Below, one piece after another: positions 24,965 through 33,964 of a DNA stretch of 64,000 bases. The notes below the pieces were generated by a model. That model was not told the DNA's origin, did not search any database, and was given only the letters and a program-made list of their open reading frames with translations. The stretch spans positions 1 to 64,000 of IMG/VR virus record IMGVR_UViG_3300015263_001568. One strand, given 5' to 3'. The translations under genes and the position numbers were made by a program. Origin of the DNA: a virus. Position 1 is the first letter of the stretch. Every line of letters starts with the position of its first letter.

Positions 24965-27394
24965 TTAGCTTCGATCGTAGCGTGCTGCAATTTGTTGATA
25001 GCGCGCAGGGATGCCGCCTCTATACAGCGTTGACTCATTATTTTCGCGAACAGCCCACCACACTTGGTCCCAAACGGGATCTGCCAAAACTTCAGGCCGA
25101 TGGCTTACGACGAACACCGAGCCGAACTTTTGGCGCAGCATGCCTAGGATGCTGATCAAGCCAGCCGTCCCCTGCGGGTCGAGGCTTCCAAATGGTTCGT
25201 CTACAATGAGCACGTTTGTCGATGACTCTGTGTAGCGCTCTTTAAGGTCTCGCATACCAAACAGCATTGCCAATCCACTTTTGTGCTGCTCGCCTCCAGA
25301 TAGCAAGCTGCTACGCGTGGCAATATTACCATCTCGGCGACGGAGTTGGAATTGTATCGCATCCATGCTCTCTGACAACTCCAAGTCCACCGTGCGTCGG
25401 GGCCAGAGCACACTACTATACACCGGTACAGTAGTCTCAGTCGCGTCCTGCAAGATGGCGCGAAATCGATCTTGCTTGAGACCTTGGCTGCCGAATGCTT
25501 TCTTGAGGGCCTCCAGGCAGCGCTTGTTGCGCAGGATGCCAGTACCCTTAGCCAACCCCTTACGGACTTGAGCAAGCCGTGCCTGGAGCGTCTCCGATGC
25601 GCTGAGGCGCTCTTCCAGGATGGCTATCTGCCGACTCAGGTCTTCGGTCTGCGCAGTAGCGGAGCTGACGATCTTCTCGGCTCTGGCTAGCTGCTCCGCA
25701 GTCTGCTCGCGATTGCCTTTGGGAAGATCATCCATCTGGTCAATCCGAGTGCGCACCCGAGCAATAGCCTTCGCTCGTCGGCGCAGAGCGTTCGCCTTTT
25801 TGTGCAACCCGGCGATCTGCTCTTCTGGAACCGTACCGCGTGCATCTATTTCTTGTATCTGAATCTCAAGATCGTGCTTTTGCTGCGAAATTTCTTTTTC
25901 AGCCACCAGTTCTTTTTCCCGCTTGGTGGCTGTACGGATATCGCGCTGCACCTCTACCGGTGTGCGGGTGGTATCGATGGACTTGAGCCGTGCAGCTAAC
26001 TGCTCATACTTTTCTGAAGTTTCTAGCGCCGACTTGGCAGCGAATATTTCCTTCTTGACTTTACGCAGCTGCTGTCGGGCACCGCGCAGCTTTTCCCGCA
26101 GTGCTTCTGGATCGCTTTTTGTGTCGAGAGGGCGGTGGCACGTTGGGCAAACGCTCTTGTCTAAATGGCGTACTGTTACCTCTATCTCACGCTCTAGCGC
26201 CCCTTCTTCACGCATATACGCTTCTACTTGCTTGCGCAGCGGCTCAACATTTTCAGGCGGCTTGTCGAGTCCGGCCAGCTCTTCCGTGATTTCGTATCGC
26301 TGCTCAGCCTGTGGTAGCTCGGTATTTTGTAGGTAGCGCAGCTGTGACTTTACTTCGCTCAAGTCGGTGTCGATGTCCGCTAAGGCACGTCCAGACAGCT
26401 TGGACAGCTGGCGCTCAAGAATGTCTCTTCGTTGCGCTGCTTCACGTTGACGTTGCGCTGTATGATATGCATCCGACGCATCGGTGGCTTGTTGGTCGAT
26501 GGATTCGACTTCGGCGTCATCGATATCCGACGGTTTGTCGTACCATTTCCCGAGGTCTGCATCGTCCCAGATCACTCTGACCTGCTCAATAAGTTGCTTG
26601 CGCTGGTCGAGCTGGTTCAAGCGATCTCGTAGCTCCCGTGATTCCTGTACAGCCGCGTTGGACTCTGTGCGCAGCTCTTTTAGCTGGCGCTTGCGCTTCT
26701 TGAGTCTGGAACGCATTTTGTCGACATCACCAATATCGCCAGCGCGCGCTTCGAGGCTACCCAACTCGCGTTCCAAAGCCTCGATGTCGACCAAGCTAGT
26801 GGCCACGGATTTTTCACGGTCTCGGAAAATGGCGTACATGTTGTCGAAGACATCAAGCCCAAACATCTCTGTCAGGCGTTTGTAGCGATCGCTTCGCTTA
26901 CCATGCAGTAGCACATGGCTTAGCTTCTGCGGCAGGTACACCAAGTTGAAAAAGCTTGTGTCATCCAGACCTAGGTGAGCCTCACGGATCCATTTATGCG
27001 GCGCACGCGCAGCTCTGCTCGGAATGATGTTTTGGCCTGTGGACGTGTCCACAACACGGATCGCATCACCGTGAAGCGTGTGCTTACGATATTGTCGAAT
27101 TTCAAACGGGCGGCCATCTACGCGGTATTTTAGCACCGCCTCGAAGTCTTTTCCCGCAAGGTCGTTGACAACGTCGTTCTTGGAAAATTCCTGGCCCGAG
27201 CCTCGACCTCCGTAGCCTACCTGGATACTGGAAAATATTTCCCACAGTGAGGTTTTTCCACAAGCCAGGAAGCCACCATCGTCTACGTTCAATCCGCGCA
27301 CCAACACCAACCCTTGACCATCCAACGGTAAGTCGCAGTGGCGGTAGACGTAGCCGTTTTTGAACGTCAGGTGATCGTACTGAATGTGCGGCAT
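24965..27394 (-). CDS. sbcC: SbcC/Rad50-type ATPase (T4 gp46-like)
   Basis: An 809-residue SMC-like ATPase. Walker A is GFLACGKT at 41-48, the long central region is a coiled coil with a zinc-hook CPTC at 416-419, and the C-terminal lobe has the ABC signature LLSGGEQ followed by Walker B NVLIVDEPFGSLD. With the SbcD-like nuclease encoded at 29340 it should form a complex that processes DNA ends and hairpins and feeds recombination, as T4 gp46/gp47 do. Two genes and the clamp loader lie between the partners. The start overlaps the upstream stop (TAATG). Confidence 0.93.
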   Translation of the reverse strand: MPHIQYDHLTFKNGYVYRHCDLPLDGQGLVLVRGLNVDDGGFLACGKTSLWEIFSSIQVGYGGRGSGQEFSKNDVVNDLAGKDFEAVLKYRVDGRPFEIRQYRKHTLHGDAIRVVDTSTGQNIIPSRAARAPHKWIREAHLGLDDTSFFNLVYLPQKLSHVLLHGKRSDRYKRLTEMFGLDVFDNMYAIFRDREKSVATSLVDIEALERELGSLEARAGDIGDVDKMRSRLKKRKRQLKELRTESNAAVQESRELRDRLNQLDQRKQLIEQVRVIWDDADLGKWYDKPSDIDDAEVESIDQQATDASDAYHTAQRQREAAQRRDILERQLSKLSGRALADIDTDLSEVKSQLRYLQNTELPQAEQRYEITEELAGLDKPPENVEPLRKQVEAYMREEGALEREIEVTVRHLDKSVCPTCHRPLDTKSDPEALREKLRGARQQLRKVKKEIFAAKSALETSEKYEQLAARLKSIDTTRTPVEVQRDIRTATKREKELVAEKEISQQKHDLEIQIQEIDARGTVPEEQIAGLHKKANALRRRAKAIARVRTRIDQMDDLPKGNREQTAEQLARAEKIVSSATAQTEDLSRQIAILEERLSASETLQARLAQVRKGLAKGTGILRNKRCLEALKKAFGSQGLKQDRFRAILQDATETTVPVYSSVLWPRRTVDLELSESMDAIQFQLRRRDGNIATRSSLLSGGEQHKSGLAMLFGMRDLKERYTESSTNVLIVDEPFGSLDPQGTAGLISILGMLRQKFGSVFVVSHRPEVLADPVWDQVWWAVRENNESTLYRGGIPARYQQIAARYDRS

Positions 27395-27918
27395 TATGGT
27401 GTGGGTTTCTTCGGCTTCTTCGGTTTAGTGGCGGTGCTCTTAGGCTTGCTAGTTTTCGTCTTCGTTGTCTTTGCTTTACTCGTCGGCTTTACGACAGAGG
27501 TACTTTCTGCTTTTGGTTTGCGCTTAGTGGTGCGCTTTACCGGCGGAGGCGGTTCTTCCACAGTAGGAACTTCTGGTGCAGTAGGAACTTCTGGGGCAGC
27601 TTCTATGACAACTGTAGTTTCTGGCTCGATGATGGGCGTATCGATCGGCTCGGGGATGACGTCTTCCAGCACTTCTGGTGGCAAAGGCGCCATTTTTGCT
27701 TGTGCCAGCTCCAACAAACGAATGAAGTCCCCCATCAATACAAGGCGCCGGCCACGGCCCACCAAACCAGACCGCAGATGCTGCTCCTGGTCTTCACGTA
27801 GCTGCATCACTACATAGACGTTGTTGACATCCTCTTCAATAGCAGCCGCCAGATCACGGGCGTTCCTGCTAGAGAGAAATGCAGCCAACGTCACATGTGG
27901 GTCAGATTTTTCAGACAT
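27394..27918 (-). CDS. Hypothetical protein with Lys/Pro/Thr-rich tail
   Basis: A 174-residue protein from the ATG at 27918, which follows an AGGTGGG site and the upstream stop. The first 75 residues form a small helical domain (NARDLAAAIEEDVNNVYVVM). The remainder is disordered: Glu/Pro/Val-rich to about residue 125, then a Lys/Thr/Ser/Pro tail of about 45 residues (KTTKTKTSKPKSTATKPKKP) like histone H1 tails. The tail probably binds DNA or RNA. It is encoded between a zinc-ribbon protein and SbcC. Confidence 0.65.
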   Translation of the reverse strand: MSEKSDPHVTLAAFLSSRNARDLAAAIEEDVNNVYVVMQLREDQEQHLRSGLVGRGRRLVLMGDFIRLLELAQAKMAPLPPEVLEDVIPEPIDTPIIEPETTVVIEAAPEVPTAPEVPTVEEPPPPVKRTTKRKPKAESTSVVKPTSKAKTTKTKTSKPKSTATKPKKPKKPTP

Positions 27919-27919
27919 C

Positions 27920-28141
27920 TTACCCACCTGTCAGTAGCGCAATGTACGGGACCAACTCAGCTGGAACAGGGTCTAGGGTTACGTTGGTGGATGGGTAATC
28001 AGCGCAGTTAGTATTTGTGCAGACAGCTTTAGTCACCACAAAATGGAACACTGTGTTTTCAGGCTCCACATCTGTGCGGCGCACTTCACTTCCCGTGACC
28101 ATGAAATTGGTGTGGTTGCCGCAGACATTGCAAGTTGGCAT
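27920..28141 (-). CDS. Small zinc-ribbon protein
   Basis: A 73-residue protein with CNVC at residues 4-7 and CTNTNC at about 41-46, a likely single zinc ribbon, followed by a short hydrophobic end. It lies three bases after the clamp-loader stop, so it is probably co-translated with it. The role is unknown; small ribbons of this type often bind nucleic acid or replication proteins. Confidence 0.7.
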   Translation of the reverse strand: MPTCNVCGNHTNFMVTGSEVRRTDVEPENTVFHFVVTKAVCTNTNCADYPSTNVTLDPVPAELVPYIALLTGG

Positions 28142-28144
28142 TTC

Positions 28145-29335
28145 CTACTCTCCTTTACGCCGACGAGGTTTCTCTGACCAGGAAGACGTCACCGCAATGG
28201 CGCGCAACGTAGCCATATCGAGTAAGCCATGCTGGCTAGCGTACGATCGAGAGCGCTCTTGCACTCCGAGGAAAATGTCCAGCAGCTTGGCAATGTCTTG
28301 TATCTTCGCTACGTCGTGGTGCCCGTTTGGTAAACTAACACCTTTAAGATACCACGAATTTTGACTTATAGGAAGACGGCTTGGCTCCACCCAAGTGTAG
28401 AGAATTTGCTGAATGGTGGTGATCACACGGTTCAGAAAGAATACTAGGTCTACGGAGTCCGCCATGGCCTTTTGTACAGCAGCGAGCGTCTGCTCATATC
28501 GACCTTGGAACAACCCATCTACATACTGCTGCACGATGACGTAGCTGGCATAAGACTCCGACTCCTCCAGCACCTTCGGCAGCAGCGTTTCTAGGTCGAC
28601 TTTTCCATCAGCAACTTCCACAGCGTTTCTGAGCTGCGATAGCAAGGTCAGCGCATCTCTTGGATGACCGGCTGAAATTTCCGCGATCTTCTTCAGCCCT
28701 GTCTTCAGCTCTGCTTTCTTGAGCCCACTAGTGTGCAGTTCTTCTGCTTTGGCCACCCGCGCGAGCAGGCGATAGCACTCTGGCACCGTGACTGGGTTTA
28801 GATGGTAGCGTTGGCAACGGCTCAGAATGGTGCGCGGCACCAATTCCGGATTGGTGGTGCACAGAATAAAGCGCGTTCTCGGTGGTGGTTCCTCAAATAT
28901 CTTGAGCGCTGCTTGAAACGCGTCTTTGGTGATCTGGTGAGCTTCATCGAAGATGTACACCCGAAAGCGGCCAAAGCGCGGGGCGTACGCGATGTGCTGT
29001 TTCAGATCGCGAATATCACCGATGCCGCGGTTCGAGGCTGCGTTGATTTCCACAACGTCTGGGTGCTCCCCTTCACCACGGATGGCTTTCAACATGATTT
29101 TGCAGCTTGGGCATTCACCACAAGGCTCTTCCGCTGACTTTCGGCACACCAGATAGCGAGCGATCAAACGCGAGAAGCTGGTCTTGCCGGAGGAGTATGG
29201 GCCACTGAACAGAATCGTTGGAGCGATCCGCCCAGACTTGAGCATGCCACGGATATTATCCACGACATGTTCTTGGCCGATGACTTCCTCTAGCGTGGTT
29301 GGTCGATACTTGTTTGCGAGGCTTTTCGATTCCAT
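28145..29335 (-). CDS. Clamp-loader subunit, DnaX (gamma/tau)-like AAA+ ATPase
   Basis: A 396-residue protein from the ATG at 29335 (MESKSLANKYRPTTLEEVIG); a start at 29347 is also possible but too close to its ribosome site. It has Walker A GPYSSGKT at 45-52, a DnaX-type zinc module with Cys64 and CGECPSC at 72-78, a DEAH Walker B at 130-133 and the SRC arginine-finger motif at 172-174. It is closer to bacterial DnaX than to T4 gp44. It should load the sliding clamp encoded at 60754. The C-terminal 170 residues are helical, like the DnaX collar domain. No separate delta subunit was recognised here. Confidence 0.92.
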   Translation of the reverse strand: MESKSLANKYRPTTLEEVIGQEHVVDNIRGMLKSGRIAPTILFSGPYSSGKTSFSRLIARYLVCRKSAEEPCGECPSCKIMLKAIRGEGEHPDVVEINAASNRGIGDIRDLKQHIAYAPRFGRFRVYIFDEAHQITKDAFQAALKIFEEPPPRTRFILCTTNPELVPRTILSRCQRYHLNPVTVPECYRLLARVAKAEELHTSGLKKAELKTGLKKIAEISAGHPRDALTLLSQLRNAVEVADGKVDLETLLPKVLEESESYASYVIVQQYVDGLFQGRYEQTLAAVQKAMADSVDLVFFLNRVITTIQQILYTWVEPSRLPISQNSWYLKGVSLPNGHHDVAKIQDIAKLLDIFLGVQERSRSYASQHGLLDMATLRAIAVTSSWSEKPRRRKGE

Positions 29336-29339
29336 TTGT

Positions 29340-30401
29340 CTAGTCATCCTCGTAGGGGTTGCTGAAGGAAACACCTAGTTCCTTTGCCGCCGCGTCGACG
29401 AACTTGAACGCGTGTGGCAAATACTCCTCCGGCAGACCAGCTTGCAGCAGTGTGTTGTCCAACCCGTCGAAAATGCCATGCACTCGGCGCGCATTCTGTG
29501 GAAGCGCTCGCGCCGGCATCTCTTCTCCAGGTTCAACATTCATCGGTAAAGGCATGGTGGACGTGGGCATCGCGTGGAGCTTCACAAAAGCTTCAGCCGC
29601 GCTAGGCCACACGTCAGGAACTTCATGTAGTTCAATCAGCTTGGTAGAACGTATTGGGACGTATTTCGGATTCGTTGGATCGGCGGTATCGACGACCAAA
29701 ACGCCTTTGTCGAGGTCTTCTCCAAATCTCGTTTGGTGCGGTGCGCCGCAGTACCACGCATTGGGCAAAATCGACTGCCGTTTATGGATGTCTCCAAGTG
29801 CCCAATAAGTAACGCCGTCGATCGGTTCCAAGTGCACTTGCGCATTCGACGTCACCATGAGCCCAGTATCCGTTTTGCTACCCACCACATTTTCATGCAG
29901 CACGACAATGATTGGCTCACGATGACGCTGCGCATACCGCACCATCGAGTGCACCATCAAGTAGACCTCTGCATCCTTCCACCCGTGACTGGGATCTCTA
30001 GCGGGAAACAGAAGCAGCTGACATCCATGCATCGACTTTATCAATGGCAAGCCGTCATGAATGAAATGCTTCCCCAAAATGTCGGTCATCCGGCTCAAGT
30101 AGCTAAGCGACGTATCCCCAATTTGACTTGAACGCACATCATGGTTCCCGCTGATCATCACGATGGGAACCGGCGACGACGCCAGCCAGTCCGTGAGGAC
30201 TTGTCGTTCTTGATGCAGGATGTCGCGGCGTTCCCAAATGTCACCAGCAACGATGGTAAAGTCGACGCGGTGCTTTCTAGCCGCCTTATGTATGCCCTCC
30301 AACGTCTGCACCATCCGACGCAAATACGCGGCCTGACTATGATCAGAGAACCGCCGCAGCGCATTGATGTGCAAATCGGACGTATGCAGAAACCTAGGCA
30401 T
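29340..30401 (-). CDS. sbcD: SbcD/Mre11-type nuclease (T4 gp47-like)
   Basis: A 353-residue calcineurin-type phosphoesterase with the metal-binding motifs in order: TSDLHI (D9, H11), AGDIWE (D54), SGNHD at 84-88, and later VVLHEN and ALGDIHK. It should be the nuclease partner of the SbcC-like ATPase. The C-terminal 100 residues, ending in an acidic tail, would hold the SbcC-binding region. Its ATG overlaps the stop of the HNH-histone gene. Confidence 0.93.
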   Translation of the reverse strand: MPRFLHTSDLHINALRRFSDHSQAAYLRRMVQTLEGIHKAARKHRVDFTIVAGDIWERRDILHQERQVLTDWLASSPVPIVMISGNHDVRSSQIGDTSLSYLSRMTDILGKHFIHDGLPLIKSMHGCQLLLFPARDPSHGWKDAEVYLMVHSMVRYAQRHREPIIVVLHENVVGSKTDTGLMVTSNAQVHLEPIDGVTYWALGDIHKRQSILPNAWYCGAPHQTRFGEDLDKGVLVVDTADPTNPKYVPIRSTKLIELHEVPDVWPSAAEAFVKLHAMPTSTMPLPMNVEPGEEMPARALPQNARRVHGIFDGLDNTLLQAGLPEEYLPHAFKFVDAAAKELGVSFSNPYEDD

Positions 30402-30775
30402 CAGAGGTCGTGCGGCCGAGCCGTCTTGCGCGCATTCTCCTGCACGCGCTTTACAGCCTTCAGCATCATGCCATAGACTTCGTGGGCAAGAGCGCTGGTA
30501 AGCTTGGGATCGATGCGCACGTCGTGGTACTTGAAGTATTCCTTGATTTTAGAAGCGGTCAGGATCTTGACGCCCATCTCCTTAACGGCCTTCTGGTGCG
30601 CCTCCAACCGAGCGCGCTTGTCATTGCTCTGAGCCGACCCATCAGCACCCTTCTTGGACTTCTTTTTCTTCTTTGCCACAGGAGCATCACCCTCGGTCTT
30701 TGCCTTCTTCTTTTTCTTCTTCGCTGTGGTGGCGTCGCCGTCGGTGATGGTCTTCTTAGTCTTCTTTTTCTTCAT
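30401..30775 (-). CDS. Possible separate histone-fold protein from an in-frame internal start
   Basis: An AAGGAG site lies eight bases before an ATG at 30775 in the same frame as the HNH gene. Starting there gives a 124-residue protein: a Lys-rich N-terminal tail (two KKKKKK-type clusters) and then the histone-fold domain of about 52 residues. Tail plus short histone fold is the layout of bacterial histone-like proteins. Either the phage makes both forms, or a former stop between two genes was lost. Whether the short form is really made cannot be told from sequence. Confidence 0.45.
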   Translation of the reverse strand: MKKKKTKKTITDGDATTAKKKKKKAKTEGDAPVAKKKKKSKKGADGSAQSNDKRARLEAHQKAVKEMGVKILTASKIKEYFKYHDVRIDPKLTSALAHEVYGMMLKAVKRVQENARKTARPHDL

Positions 30776-31318
30776 TGAGTCGGCTCCTTGTCCATGCCGT
30801 TTATGATGACATGGTATGCAGAGTGTGCGCATGTTAGCGAGGTCACATTGTCCTCCACCTTGATGCACAGGAATGATGTGGTCGGCATCCCAATAGCCCC
30901 GAGATTTTCGTGCCCCACGCGGTGCTCCCAAGATACGCTGCCAATGCATGGCATCGATAGTGCGCTCGGCAGACACAGTGTCGAGACCGCATTCTGCGCA
31001 TATACCACGGTCGCGAGAGTAGACTTGTCTGCGTAGATATCTCGGATCGCTACGGAGTTTGAACTCTTCCACACAATGGTCTGAGCAAAACGTGCGGCGC
31101 CCTTTCGGCACCTCGATTTTGCAGTAGCGGCAGAGGCTGCGGCCGTTCGCACCTTTGGGCAATAGCTGCGGGTAGCGAACACGTCCGCGGAACGCGCCAC
31201 TACGCATAGTGCCGTCTGCCTCAAAGTACATTTTCGTGTACTGTGCACGTAGTTGCTCAACCTCTGTGTCAGACAGCGCACTTAAAGGCCGACGGCGTCT
31301 TCGATGGCGTTTTCTCAT
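30401..31318 (-). CDS. HNH endonuclease fused to a histone-fold domain
   Basis: A 305-residue protein in three parts. Residues 1-175 are an HNH nuclease with two metal modules (CRYC 63-66 with FCSDHC 78-82; CAEC 107-110), the core DADHIIPVHQGGG at 145-157, N162, and CIPCHHKRH at 167-175. Residues 182-235 are a Lys-rich linker. Residues about 253-305 read like a bacterial/archaeal-type histone fold: SKIKEYFKYHDVRIDPKL, then AVKRVQENARKTARPHDL, where the ARKTxRPxDL ending matches the last loop and helix of short bacterial histones. A strong internal ribosome site precedes Met182, so the histone part may also be made alone. A nuclease held on DNA by a histone is the inferred role; some HNH proteins help terminases or act as homing enzymes. 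Confidence 0.8.
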   Translation of the reverse strand: MRKRHRRRRRPLSALSDTEVEQLRAQYTKMYFEADGTMRSGAFRGRVRYPQLLPKGANGRSLCRYCKIEVPKGRRTFCSDHCVEEFKLRSDPRYLRRQVYSRDRGICAECGLDTVSAERTIDAMHWQRILGAPRGARKSRGYWDADHIIPVHQGGGQCDLANMRTLCIPCHHKRHGQGADSMKKKKTKKTITDGDATTAKKKKKKAKTEGDAPVAKKKKKSKKGADGSAQSNDKRARLEAHQKAVKEMGVKILTASKIKEYFKYHDVRIDPKLTSALAHEVYGMMLKAVKRVQENARKTARPHDL

Positions 31319-31729
31319 CGGCTAGTATTTGCTGCGCATAGCGACCTGGAAACGTTACAGGATTTATCTTTCGCAACATGGTCAAAATCGCTTTGGATGG
31401 CTTTACCCAACCTAACGCCAGTGCTGACAGCGCAATTGTTTGCAGGTTCTCGTCATTCAGGCATTCACGAAGAATGATCTGCTGCTGCCGCATGTCGGAA
31501 ACAAGCACGCCAAGATACACTTCCAAGGCTTGTCCACGCAGCAGAAAGTCCAGATTAGTATCTCGGATGAGGGCACGTATTTGGCGTCCGGTTCCTTTGT
31601 CATCCGAAATGATGGCGTCTTCTAGCTGCGCCAGTGCGCTTTATACTCTCGTGGTCGATCCTCCAAGAGCAAGTAGCGAACTTGTTCCAATACTGATTCC
31701 GGTGGTGATGTTGCATTAACTGGTAGCAT
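31269..31729 (-). CDS. Hypothetical protein interrupted by a frameshift near 31640
   Basis: The gene starts at an ATG at 31729 that overlaps the upstream stop (TAATG) and reads 35 codons to a TAG. In the -1 frame a good coding stretch begins at the same place and continues to 31269 (LAQLEDAIISDDKGTGRQI), with no ATG of its own before residue 50. Joining the two near TATAAAGCGCAC gives about 150 residues, mostly helical. The junction is not a classical X-XXY-YYZ slip site, so a one-base loss (true mutation or sequencing error) is more likely than programmed frameshifting. The function is unknown. Confidence 0.6.
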
Positions 31730-32697
31730 TAAGACCTATGCAAAATAGCTCCTACTGGAAGCTTGGTGCTCTTCCAGCCTCGGTGCTTTTGTAGTTCCTC
31801 AACGTAGACTACCGCGGCCCCCTGTAGGCCACCGAGCTGCTGGAGCACCGCAGCAGCACGATCACGCGATGGTCGTGCCCAGAATACCGTATTCGAGCCG
31901 TCGTAGAAACTCGTGACTTTTTCAATGGGCGAATGGTCGATTTGCATCGTGAGCAGCCGCCCATGTACATCGCCCAAGCGACTATCGATCAAGTCAAGCT
32001 GCTGGTAGAAAGCTGCTGCTTGACGCCGATCAAACGCCTCTTCTGGATGCCGAGGTTGCAGCAAGCCTGTACGTCGCCGGAGACCGGCTACAAGCTGTCG
32101 CCGTGCTTCCAGGTAGAAGGCCCATATGGTTGCCGACAAAGGCTTCCTATGGGCCTCTACAGGCGTCCAGGTAGCAAGCCAGACATCCTGCGCAGCGACC
32201 GGCATCAGCCGACTCAGGGCAAACAAGCGCTGCCGTTCAACGCCCGTGCGCAGTGCATGAAAGAGGCCGAAGGCTAAACTATTGATATCATTGAAAACTT
32301 CAATGGACGAAGGCGGAAACCCAAGCCAAGGCGGACTGCCGTTACCGAGAAGGTCTACGCGCGTGCGAAATGCCTTCCAAAATGGCTCGACCACTTCTTC
32401 GACCGCACCTTTCGTGGTGAGCCACTTTGACACACTTTCTGCCCAACGAGTAGCCTTTGCCGCAGCGAGCACGAGGACGTTTCGCTGGGCATCCTGTAAA
32501 CGCTGTAGGAAGCTCTTGAGGTCACTCAAGGGTTTCGCTACCTGCCAGGTACCACTGGGGCCTTCCTTGGCGCCTCGTGGCGTCCAGGAGGCATCCCAAG
32601 ACTGTGCTGCATGGATAGTGCAGTGTGGCCCGCCGTTGCGCTTGCCGTGGATGACGCACACAGTGTCCGCAAGGCTATTCGTCATCGTCATCGGCAT
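31729..32697 (-). CDS. Hypothetical protein following recA
   Basis: About 318-322 residues; three nearby ATGs (32697, 32691, 32685) overlap the end of recA and none has a clear ribosome site. There is a His/Cys-containing N-terminus (CVIHGKRNGGPHCTIH) that could bind a metal, then long helices with Arg-rich stretches and a C-terminal alpha/beta part. No known domain was recognised. Its place between recA and the SbcCD/HNH genes suggests a recombination or repair role. Confidence 0.65.
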   Translation of the reverse strand: MPMTMTNSLADTVCVIHGKRNGGPHCTIHAAQSWDASWTPRGAKEGPSGTWQVAKPLSDLKSFLQRLQDAQRNVLVLAAAKATRWAESVSKWLTTKGAVEEVVEPFWKAFRTRVDLLGNGSPPWLGFPPSSIEVFNDINSLAFGLFHALRTGVERQRLFALSRLMPVAAQDVWLATWTPVEAHRKPLSATIWAFYLEARRQLVAGLRRRTGLLQPRHPEEAFDRRQAAAFYQQLDLIDSRLGDVHGRLLTMQIDHSPIEKVTSFYDGSNTVFWARPSRDRAAAVLQQLGGLQGAAVVYVEELQKHRGWKSTKLPVGAILHRS

Positions 32698-33964
32698 AAT
32701 AGCGGGACCGCGGAGCTGCGTCTGTCTTCGATTTGGTCTTCTTGGCTTTCTTTGATTTTTTGGTAACAGCTGTCGTTTCTATGACAATTGGAGTCTTCGT
32801 ACGCGGCTTCTTGGTGGTAGCCGTCGCAACCACATCCTCTCCATAGTCCTTGTCGAAGTTGTACGTACGATTACCAGAAATCTCAAAAAAGCGGTCGTAG
32901 TTTTCAGGCTGCTGCAACATCAGAAAGAACTTCTGTCGATTGCGCGGACTGTAGCTCATCTTACGAAACGATGGCAGGTCCCACTTCTTGTTATCGAGGC
33001 CCTTGAGGTTGATCGAACGCCTTCCAGCCGCCGTCTTCAAAAATCCCAAGGCTGCCAAGAATTGCTGCGTGTCGTACGCCTTATCCACGCCATGGCCTGG
33101 GATGATCTGCAAATCAACGGTGAGCCAACTAGGAAAGCACTTGTTCTTTGTGGTGCGCACCGTCGCCGGAATAATTTGGACACCCATACTATCCCGGCTC
33201 TCTTTTCCAAGTGTCTTGTCACTGCGTCGACTTACGCGCAGCTTGTAGTCCGGATAAAATCGCAGCGCTTTTCCGCCAGTTTCTTGGTCAGGGGCACCAT
33301 AGGCACCAATGTTGCTCCGCACTTGATTTGTGCCGACCAACACGCCGCCTTTTTTGCGCAGGCGTACCTTAATTTGCTTCAGGTACTGACTATGCATCCT
33401 AGGCTCCGGTGTGATGCCACCACCCGTGCCTGTTTCCTCATCCACGTTTTCACTGCTCAATGCCGCAAAACTGTCGACAAAAAATGCGATAGTTGGAGGA
33501 CCCGACGTCACATCCGGCATCCGATTAAGCGTGCGCATGATGAGGCGATATGTGTCTTCTCCCGTGTCAGGCTGTGCGTAGTAAAAAGACGCGTACTTCT
33601 GCTTACCAACGCTTAGCTTGTGCTCAATCCGTAGTCCTTGCCGCTGCATGAACACAGGATCGGCACCAGTTTCTGGATCGAGGAACACTACAGGAATGCC
33701 TTGTAGCTGTGCCGACACGGCAATTTCTTGTAGTAAGGTAGATTTACCAACGTGTTCTCCGCCAAAGATGGTGCAGAACCGACCACGCTGAAGTCCGCCA
33801 CCGAAAATCAAATCCAGCGATAGGACACCTGTAGAAAGGCAGTCGAGGACACGCTGACCTTTCATCAGATTGATTGGGTCTAATCCATCAATGGAGGCAA
33901 ACGCTTCGGCAACAGCCTGAGAAGGATGTACCAGGTTGTATTCGCGCTTTTTCTTTTTCGCCAT
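32675..33964 (-). CDS. recA: RecA-like recombinase
   Basis: A 429-residue strand-exchange protein. It has Walker A GGEHVGKS at 68-75, FLDPETGADP after it (the catalytic Glu region), a Walker B strand IAFFVDSFAAL, and an L1/L2-like region with GTNQVRSN and ETGGKALRFY, the RecA NQ-R and GGxALxFY blocks. The C-terminus is extended: a helical domain, a Lys-rich part and a DDDDE end like the acidic RecA tail. It should coat single-stranded DNA together with the SSB candidate encoded nearby. Its ATG directly follows the stop of the upstream gene. Confidence 0.93.
   Translation of the reverse strand: MAKKKKREYNLVHPSQAVAEAFASIDGLDPINLMKGQRVLDCLSTGVLSLDLIFGGGLQRGRFCTIFGGEHVGKSTLLQEIAVSAQLQGIPVVFLDPETGADPVFMQRQGLRIEHKLSVGKQKYASFYYAQPDTGEDTYRLIMRTLNRMPDVTSGPPTIAFFVDSFAALSSENVDEETGTGGGITPEPRMHSQYLKQIKVRLRKKGGVLVGTNQVRSNIGAYGAPDQETGGKALRFYPDYKLRVSRRSDKTLGKESRDSMGVQIIPATVRTTKNKCFPSWLTVDLQIIPGHGVDKAYDTQQFLAALGFLKTAAGRRSINLKGLDNKKWDLPSFRKMSYSPRNRQKFFLMLQQPENYDRFFEISGNRTYNFDKDYGEDVVATATTKKPRTKTPIVIETTAVTKKSKKAKKTKSKTDAAPRSRYYADDDDE

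Noticed and set aside
31629-31650. Programmed -1 ribosomal frameshift site
   Set aside because: The sequence does not fit a slippery heptamer and no clear downstream structure was seen; a one-base loss explains it better.
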